Source: Rhizophagus clarus (Eukaryota > Glomeromycota > Glomeromycetes > Glomerales > Glomeraceae). From it: 64,000 nucleotides of DNA. Below the pieces are notes generated by a model. That model was given only the letters and a program-made list of their open reading frames with translations, was not told the origin of the DNA and did not search any database. The stretch covers positions 558,001-622,000 of the forward strand of contig BLAL01000266.1 in assembly GCA_015698045.1 (NCBI GenBank). Direction: 5' to 3'. Position numbers and translations under genes: made by a program. Shown here piece after piece: positions 57,127 through 64,000 of the stretch. Numbering within the stretch: position 1 is the first letter of the stretch; each line of letters begins with the position of its first letter.

Positions 57127-58098
57127 CCGCGATATCCTCCTCCATCACGATTACAGCCACAATATTCTCCCTATCCATCACCTTCATCTTAATCCTAAAT
57201 TCCTAAATTCATTTGAATTTTTCTGCTTTATGTAACTATTTGCTTAAATATTCCTTTTATCTTGATATATTTGATTACAAATTTTTACGTAATATGTGAT
57301 CATCAATTTTATTGTGTTATATAAAAATATTATGAAATAAAGTAAATATGCGTTCTTTAAAAAAAAAATTAATTTTATTATATTACTGTATTATTAATCT
57401 GGTAAATAAATAGAGAAATGTTTGAAGTTACAGTACTATGAAAATATATTTATAAAGATCAAACTAATCAGCGCTTACCAACTGAACATTTATACCGTTA
57501 TATATATTTTAAAAAAAGTGTTGAAAAAAAAATGCTATAAAAACAATTATTTTATATTACTAGCTGAGTATTGATCAATTAATAAACTTATGCAATCAAT
57601 TGTAATTTTATTTTTTTGATTTTTTTAAGCATAACAAATTTTTATTAGTAAAAAAAAAAAAATAGTAAAAATTATAGTAAAAATCATAAAAATAGTAAAA
57701 ATCATAAAAATCTTAAAATCTTAATAAAAATCATAAAAAAATCATAAAAATCTTATTATAATCATAAAAATCTTATAAAAATTTTAATCATAAAATCTTA
57801 ATAAAATCATAAAAAATCTTAAAAATCTTAGTAAAATCATAAAAAAATCTTAGTAAAAAAATCATAAAAATTTTAATAAAAATCATAATAAAATCATAAA
57901 AATCGTAGTAAAATCATAAAAATCATAAAAAGAAAGCTATAACCCTCTGGTGCTTAGCTTCTTTAATAAGCCTTAACCCTCTGGTGCTTGACTTTAATAA
58001 AAAAAAAAATAGCCTAACCCTCTGGTACTCAGCTTTGATAAACAAATTAAACCAAAAAAAAAAAAAAATAAAAAAAAAATAAAAAAAAAATAAATCTT
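57127..58098. repeat. ATCATAAAAATCTTA minisatellite and spacer
   Basis: 57650-57930 is a dense array of ATCATAAAAATCTTA(ATAAA) words. 57940-58030 has three units with AACCCTCTGGTGCTTAGCTT. The rest is A+T-rich noncoding sequence. Confidence 0.7.
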
Positions 58099-58786
58099 TA
58101 TTTAAGATCAAAATATTTTTCAATCATTTCATTCGGTGAAATATATTCCTCTAAAAATGGGGGGTCAATTTTGTCATTTAGGCATTTTGATGCTGCATGC
58201 CCACTTCTCTAGCAATTCAAACACAGATCATTTGGGTTTTTTTAATATTTGGGCATTCTTTGTATCCATATCCAAAATAGCTACATGCAAAACATGCTGA
58301 GCGAAAAGATTTATAAGGTATTAGCCAATTATTGATCTCCCTAGACAACACAACATTACTTGAAGTGAAATACATTGTTGATGGAAATGACATTGTTGAT
58401 GTTGATGATGTTAATGATATTGATGTTGATAATGTAGTTGATGTTGATGATGATGATAATGATGATAATGATGATGATGATGATGTTGTTGTTGTTGTTG
58501 TTGTTGTTGTTGTAGATGGTAATGGTGATGATGATGTTGTTGTAGATGGTAATGGTGATGATGATGATGGCGATAATATTGATGGTGGTGTTGTTGTTGG
58601 TGGTTGTGTTAATATTGATGCTGTTATATGAGGACTATTTTTTAATACTTTTGATAAATTATTGATTGACATAGAAAGATTATTATTATTCGCTAACAAA
58701 GTAGAAACATTTACAAGTGACGTAGACAAATTATTAGTGATTTTTTGAAGCGATATATGCATTTCCAATAATGTATTGAATGGCAT
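58099..58786 (-). pseudogene. zinc-knuckle protein relic with Ser/Thr-rich middle
   Basis: The N-terminal part has ISLQKITNNLSTSLVNVST and a helical Asn-rich stretch, then a long T/S/P low-complexity stretch encoded by GTT/GAT trinucleotide repeats (58390-58600), then CFACSYFGYGYKEC and, in the following sequence, a CLNC...GHAASKC zinc-knuckle pattern and a PPFLEEYISPNEMIEKYFD tail. Two knuckles suggest nucleic-acid binding. It is broken. Origin is uncertain: it may belong with the flanking SANT-like genes or derive from another element. Confidence 0.5.
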
Positions 58787-60143
58787 AACGTTAATAATAT
58801 CATAATCTGCTTCATCGTTCCTATTATTATTATTATTTGTATTGTTTTCAGTTTCATTTGGGTTATTTATATTAAACAGATATAAAATAAATTGATAAAA
58901 ATAAATATTTGAAAAAAACGTAATCTTTGGATATCTATTAAAAAATAAGATTTAAATAAACACGAGAAAATTTAAATAAAGATAAAAAAGCAGATATCAT
59001 AATAATATAATAAGAAAAAGATTGGTTGTATGATTATTGATAAATCATAGGTGATTCGGGAAATGATGCAGGGGAGGTTTACAATTGTAATTTTATTTAT
59101 ACAGGCTATTCTAAATGGTACAATTATATAATTTATTAATTTATATTAAAATGATACAAACACTGAGATATTTACCGTGACTATATCGTGATACATAGTT
59201 TTTTTAGTATTGATTTGTGACTTGTGATGAAATAATTGTTTAATTTTAGATGTTAAGGCAACCCCTTCTATATTCCTTTTTGTACACAATATTAGCTGCA
59301 AATACTGCAGAATGGGATAATTATTACTTTAACTGATCAGAAAAAAATTCATTCAAGATTTAGTACACATATAGATAGCTGTGTACACATTTTGTCAAAA
59401 AAAAGTATGGTGCGTTACTTTTGTATTTTTAATAAATAAGAAAACTATTGCACAATTCAAATTATTTATACAGAGGGTAATCTAGACGTATATGAAGTTG
59501 AAGGATTTTCCATCGGCTGATCAGTTCCAATTTTGTAAATCTATATTTTTATTCTCACGAAAAAAATATGATAGAATACAATCTTTAAAATATCAATTAT
59601 AATGTAATAAATAAATTTTACTTTATTTTAATAAAAAAAATTCAAATTTTATTAATGCAATACAAGTTTAAAAAAAATAAAAAAATTTTATAAAATTTAT
59701 AAATTTTACTATTGATGCTTCTTCTGTTAATAGATATATAGTGTAAAAAATAGTTTATTTATTCATTTATAATATTAGTTAATCAACATTTTCGTGCCAA
59801 TTATAGCTAAAGTGCTAAACTATAAAGAGATTAGGCGCAGACTCGCAAATGGCACACATCGCACAATATATACAGGATAATCTGAATACAGGATAATCTA
59901 TGAGTCAATGATAATCTAAATAAACATGATCTCAAGCCGCAGACCATTTTTACAAAATTGGGAAAAACATAATTATCTAAAGACAAAAATATTATTAGTA
60001 ATAACGATACTTTGTATTAAATTTTATTATTTTGTATATAAAACATTGAAAATTATTCATTAGCGAATGAAATTATTATATTTATTTATTAGTTTAATAA
60101 AAAAATAGCAATTAGCAAAAGACAAAATATTATTATTATATTT
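58787..60143. other. noncoding spacer
   Basis: No coding content recognised. Contains (ATT)n near 58822 and the block shared with 54890-54960. Confidence 0.45.
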
Positions 60144-60850
60144 TTAAAATATTAAGAAATTAATGATATTGAGGTGGAGAATAAGATTCATGATATCGTA
60201 ATCTAAAAGGTGTATAGAAAGATGGTATGATATATAAAAAGGTGGAAATGATAGTGAAGATGACGGAGGTGGTAGTAATGGAGGTTGTGGTGGAGGTGAA
60301 GGAGGAGGTGGAGGTGGTGGAGGAGGTTGAGGTGGGGGAGGTTGTGGTAGAGGTGGTGGAGGTGGAGGAGGTGGAGGAGGTTGTAGTAGAGGTGGTGGTA
60401 GAGGTGGAATTCGTGCTAATGTACTTTCTGAAAAATTAAAAATAAGCTAAGTAATTCCATAAAAAAAAAAGAAAAAAAATAATATATTTTACCAGGCTTG
60501 AGCCAGAAATCATCAATAAATTCGTCGTAATACTTTTCTCCATTTTTTGTTACTTTTCCACCTGGTAGTTCATCAAATATTTTTTCATAGACTAATAAAA
60601 AAAAGTAATGCAAATTCAAATTCTTATCACAATATTTTGTAATTTTCTTACCTTATGCTCTTTTATCAAATTTTGGAATTTCTCTTTACACTGCTCACCA
60701 GTGTAAGATTTATTGAATTTCATATTAATTACACCTGCCACCTCATCCAAAAACTGACTCTACTAGATCCTGCTATTTCATAATATTCAATATTTCTCAT
60801 CCTTCTTTTATTAATTAATAACCTAATTTCGGGATCACCCCACATATTAT
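60144..60850 (-). pseudogene. SANT/Myb-like gene with proline-rich tail, right copy
   Basis: Exons: about 60652-60850 (WGDPEIRLLINKRRMRNIEY ... SYTGEQCKEKFQNLIKEHK), 60493-60591 (YEKIFDELPGGKVTKN, YYDEFIDDFW) and 60144-60427 (ARIPPLPPPLLQPPPPPPPP). Intron positions equal those of the left copy. A frame slip near SFW and a phase mismatch at the second junction break it. The proline run appears on the plus strand as a meaningless V/E-rich ORF. Confidence 0.6.
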
Positions 60851-60899
60851 ATTTTTAGTTAAAGCTTTTTTTTAATTGAATTTGTTAAAGAGAAATTTT

Positions 60900-61625
60900 G
60901 CAAGAATAAGTTATCCTTTTATAATTTTTTTTTTTTTTGAAAAAAAAATAACAATATTACTCAAAAATCTAATAAGTAAAAACATATAATATCATTACTT
61001 GAGAAAGTAAAGATCTTATTAGGTTTAAAAAAATAATACAATTATTTGTAACGATCCTAACTGAAAATTATACAATTACTCATAAAAGGTAGAAATCTTA
61101 GTATTAAAAAAAATAATATCATTACTCATAAAAAATATAATGAAAAAGAAAATCTAAGTCTTAAATAAAAAAAAAATACTATTATTCATAAAAAAAAGTA
61201 AAAACTATAACGCCATTACTCATAAAATCTTAATCACCTAATCAAAAAAGTAAAAATCCCATTAATTTAAAAAAAAACAATACAATTACTTGTAAATATC
61301 CTAATCGAAAATAATATAAAGGATCCAATCAAAAAAAGTAACGATCTAATCAAATAATATCATTACTCTTAGAATCTAATAAAAAAAAAGTTAAAGCTAA
61401 TTGAAAAAAATAAAAATCCTATTAACTTTAAATTTTTATAAGTAACGGTATTATTTTTTTAAACTATTTTTTTTTTTCTTTAATCAAAAAACTTATAACT
61501 GTTACTTATATAGGTTGAATCACGGTTAAATCACAGTTGAGTCGTGGTTAAATATATTAAGTTAACTAGAATTTTTTCACTATGATGCGATCAAGTCACG
61601 GTTGAGTCGTGGTTAAATATATTTG
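60900..61625. repeat. right arm repeats of the inverted pair
   Basis: 60930-61450: units of about 65 bp with ATTACTCATAAAA and GAAAAAGTAA-type words, reverse of 55900-56455. 61510-61620: three GTTGAGTCGTGGTTAAATAT words, reverse of 55740-55880. Confidence 0.65.
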
Positions 61626-62340
61626 GAAGTAGGAAAGAAATTGATAATAAAGTATCGATCTGATCAGTACTATAGTAAATACTGAAATTAATGCTGAATC
61701 GTGATCTGGATGGAATTCTGGAATTATTTAACAAACAATCTATTTTGTTTTTGATTAGGTCCATTTTCGTTAGAATTATAGCTATTTACTGTTTATATTT
61801 CATAATTTTTAAAGAAAAAAAAACTACTGCAAAAATACCCAATTAGAACTAACATAATTCAGGAAATGTATAAAAAAATGCATAAAAAAAACGTGCTAGA
61901 ATTTTTAAAATGGCATTTAGAATTTAATTGATGTTAATTTTTACTTTATTATACTTTATTTGGTTAAATGTGATCAAGAAAAAATCATTCAAGTTTTAGA
62001 ACAAGTATAGATAGCTGTGTGATATTATCAACTAATTTATTGCGCTGGGAATATCCACTGTAAAAGATCAGATCACGCATCGCAGATTATTTTTTATACG
62101 GGTAATTTAAACACAAAATTTTTATATAATATTTTAGATTGAAGGATTTTCCTATCGGTTAATTGAGAAGTTCTATTTTCAATTTTGTAAATTGATCAGT
62201 TCTATTTTTCAATTTCGTGTGTATATTTTTATTCTTACGAAAAAAATCATTCTCACAAAAAAAATCGAGTAGAGTAAAAAAATTAAAATCCTCTCTCCTT
62301 CTTCTCTTCTACGTTCTTATTAAAATTTAAGGTTGTTTTA
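61626..62340. other. noncoding spacer
   Basis: No gene. 61985-62280 is weakly similar to 59340-59570 in the same orientation (AAAAATTCATTCAAGATTTAG, TTGAAGGATTTTCC), a further direct duplication around the right SANT copy. Confidence 0.4.
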
Positions 62341-62454
62341 AAATGGTACACTGCTCATATAATTCCAAGAAAAAGGCCTTGGAACGAATAAAGACAAAAA
62401 GAAGAGAACGAAGTAAACCATTAAGTCGTCATAATAAAAATGGTAGGTTATGAC
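62341..62454 (+). CDS. short basic ORF, doubtful
   Basis: An ATG at 62342-62344 opens about 36 codons rich in Lys/Arg (SKKKALERIKTKRRERSKPL) before a stop. It may be the first exon of the coiled-coil relic downstream, with an intron after AAAAATG|GTAGG. Function unknown. Confidence 0.25.
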
Positions 62455-62697
62455 TCGATGATGGAGCTGTACCAATGAATATGGCTTGTGCTTAAATTTA
62501 ATTGTAGACGCTCTCATTTGGATTCATCTTTCCTGTCTTAAGGGATACTGTAGCCGTCATGAATGAAGTTAATACAGTAATGAAACTATACTATATAATT
62601 TACTTAATGAGTGTACATAGTTAACCCCCTTTCCTTTCTTTTTACAGTTTATATTATACAACTAGAACATCATGTAGGCATATAAGATGACATAATA

Positions 62698-63021
62698 ATG
62701 GAACAACAATTTAAGTTTCAACAACAATAGGAAGAGTTGAAACAACAACAACAACATATTAATAATTTAGAGGAAGTTGAGGTTTCCTTAAAGGCGCAAA
62801 ATACCTGAATATTGGGTAAGTTTTATAAATATAAATTTAGCATTAATGTATTAGTTAGCATCTTAGTATCCTTTACTTGTTTAAAAATAATTATAGCAAG
62901 AGAAAATAAAATTTCTCGAGAGAATATGGTAAATCTTTGTCAGGCATTCGCAGTTAAAGGTCGTATTAATGATCTTAATAGTCAAATACGGTCTTTAAAA
63001 TATCAATTAAATAAACAATAA
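62698..63021 (+). pseudogene. coiled-coil gene relic
   Basis: EELKQQQQHINNLEEVEVSL followed, after a GTAAG...ATAG intron-like gap (62816-62896), by ARENKISRENMVNLCQAF and GRINDLNSQIRSLKYQLNKQ with a stop at 63019-63021. Heptad-like spacing predicts a coiled coil. Two stops lie in the first part. I do not recognise the family. Confidence 0.4.
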
Positions 63022-63696
63022 TAATTTAATTAATTTTATAAAATTGAAATAAATTTTATTTTATTTTATTTTTTTTTAATAAAAAATTTAAATTTTATTA
63101 ATATATAATTTATAAGTAAAAAAATTTTATGAGTCATCATGTTTATGTTTTTCTGTTAAAAATAATTCATTCTACAAGATAAAAATTTCGTAGGTACATG
63201 TTATTATAAATTGAGCAGGATAAGTAGTTTAGTCTAACTTTAAATGAACGCATTACACAATTGAATACATGTTACTGATCTATTTTTGTGATGTAATTTA
63301 TGAAATGTTATCCGATCGTCTGTAGACTTTCACATGCTACTATGTTTATGCAGGCAAATTTGCCTGCGTTACAGATGAAGGGATAATATTTTAGCGATGT
63401 TTATGATAATTAATATATATCTATAATAAGTTATGATTTATTTTACGTAATACAGTTTCACAAGAATTTTTTTGTGATACTGCTTTATTTTTAATAGCAA
63501 GTTTCGATAAAAGCAAAAAAAATCAATCGATCAAAATTCGTAATTTATATACTATTGTAGTTGATTAATAAAGACCATATAAATAAAATTTTATTTTTTG
63601 TTAAATAAAATGTTAAAAAATAAACATCATAAAAATTAATATAAAATATTTTACTTTATATTAGTTAGTTAAATAAAAATAATAATTCAACTTCTT
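63022..63696. other. noncoding spacer
   Basis: No gene. A short perfect hairpin GCAGGCAAATTTGCCTGC lies near 63350. Confidence 0.45.
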
Positions 63697-64000
63697 TTTT
63701 GTCATCACTCTTCCATATATTCTTTATCAATAATATATGTTTTACGTCCTAATTTCATAAATCCTACACATCTATCGATTGCAGTAACATCAATAAATTG
63801 TGTAGAACCATCATCACCTACGAAGAAAGTTGTACCAAATGCATCTTCATTGACGTTACTTGTCTATTTAACATTTGCCAAAATTTTTTCTTGATCCTTA
63901 TATTTGTATACAAGAAAATAATTCACTTGAGCATAAAATGTTTTTGTTATAAATTCTGGTGCGGCATTTCGAATATGAGCCCATCTATCAACTTCCATAC
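63697..64000 (-). pseudogene. C-terminal part of a transposon-type protein, runs off the window
   Basis: The minus strand encodes VDRWAHIRNAAPEFITKTFY, QVNYFLVYKYKDQEKILANV, one stop, then DAFGTTFFVGDDGSTQFIDV and CVGFMKLGRKTYIIDKEY before the end stop near 63701. The layout (transposase-like C-terminal domain asking for a partner upstream) recalls the C-terminal region of large CACTA/KDZ-like transposases in fungi, from memory only. The remainder lies beyond 64000. Confidence 0.4.

Noticed and set aside
58332-58631. Plus-strand D/V-rich ORF of 99 codons
   Set aside because: Shadow of GTT/GAT trinucleotide repeats that encode the Ser/Thr stretch of the minus-strand zinc-knuckle relic.
60227-60439. 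Plus-strand V/E-rich ORF, and the similar minus-strand ORF at 56942-57187
   Set aside because: Complements of proline codon runs in the two SANT-like genes.

Overview
This window looks like nuclear DNA of an arbuscular mycorrhizal fungus of the Rhizophagus type (Glomeromycotina). The evidence is the very A+T-rich sequence, the small GT-AG introns (about 55-90 nt), the BTB-BACK-TLDc genes, the TKL-like kinase with a WC-x2-C ribbon and an NWTSGN linker, and the dense DNA-transposon and satellite content. The species is inferred from protein style, not from a marker gene. I saw no tRNA, rRNA, CRISPR array or bacterial operon.

Layout. 1-900: an array of intron-like repeats. 1163-2880: LTR-like fossils with a hAT-type MITE nested in the first. 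2900-3700: small ORFs, one a transposase scrap. 3900-15060: a BTB family cluster with two intact BTB-BACK-TLDc genes (5379-6833, 8922-10373) and two decayed relatives, plus a dead vWA/alpha-kinase gene (11240-12945). 15471-16469: a six-exon four-TM membrane protein. 18388-22979 (minus): the most striking gene, a kinase whose zinc-ribbon/N-lobe exon is present seven times in tandem, all in frame, before one C-lobe. 23430-33255: a tandem segmental copy of the block [membrane gene - spacer - kinase], decayed and hit by five insertions or segments: a 125-bp MITE, a 1.7-kb foldback element, a 649-bp MITE, an unexplained segment, and a 4.6-kb autonomous-looking DNA transposon with an apparently intact 1140-residue transposase.

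33.3-42.5 kb is mostly minisatellites and diverged repeats. It holds an ORF1-only LINE-like element (35257-37260) and a second hAT-type MITE. A second ORF1-only element lies at 42514-44536 (minus). 44636-45471 is a TA-flanked MITE stuffed with a minisatellite. 45724-47993 is a decayed Tigger/pogo transposon with ends intact. 48.1-49.0 kb is another intron-like array. 50486-54655 is a 4.2-kb element with short inverted ends made almost wholly of satellites, including a 1.5-kb polypurine tract and about 11 units of 130 bp that each carry a 45-nt exon-like segment with splice signals. 55.7-61.6 kb holds an inverted pair of SANT-like genes with proline-rich tails around a zinc-knuckle relic. The right edge has two more gene scraps.

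Few host genes look functional: two BTB-TLDc proteins, one membrane protein and one repeat kinase, none of them an operon partner of another. Paralogous empty sites inside the window date several insertions relative to the segmental duplication.
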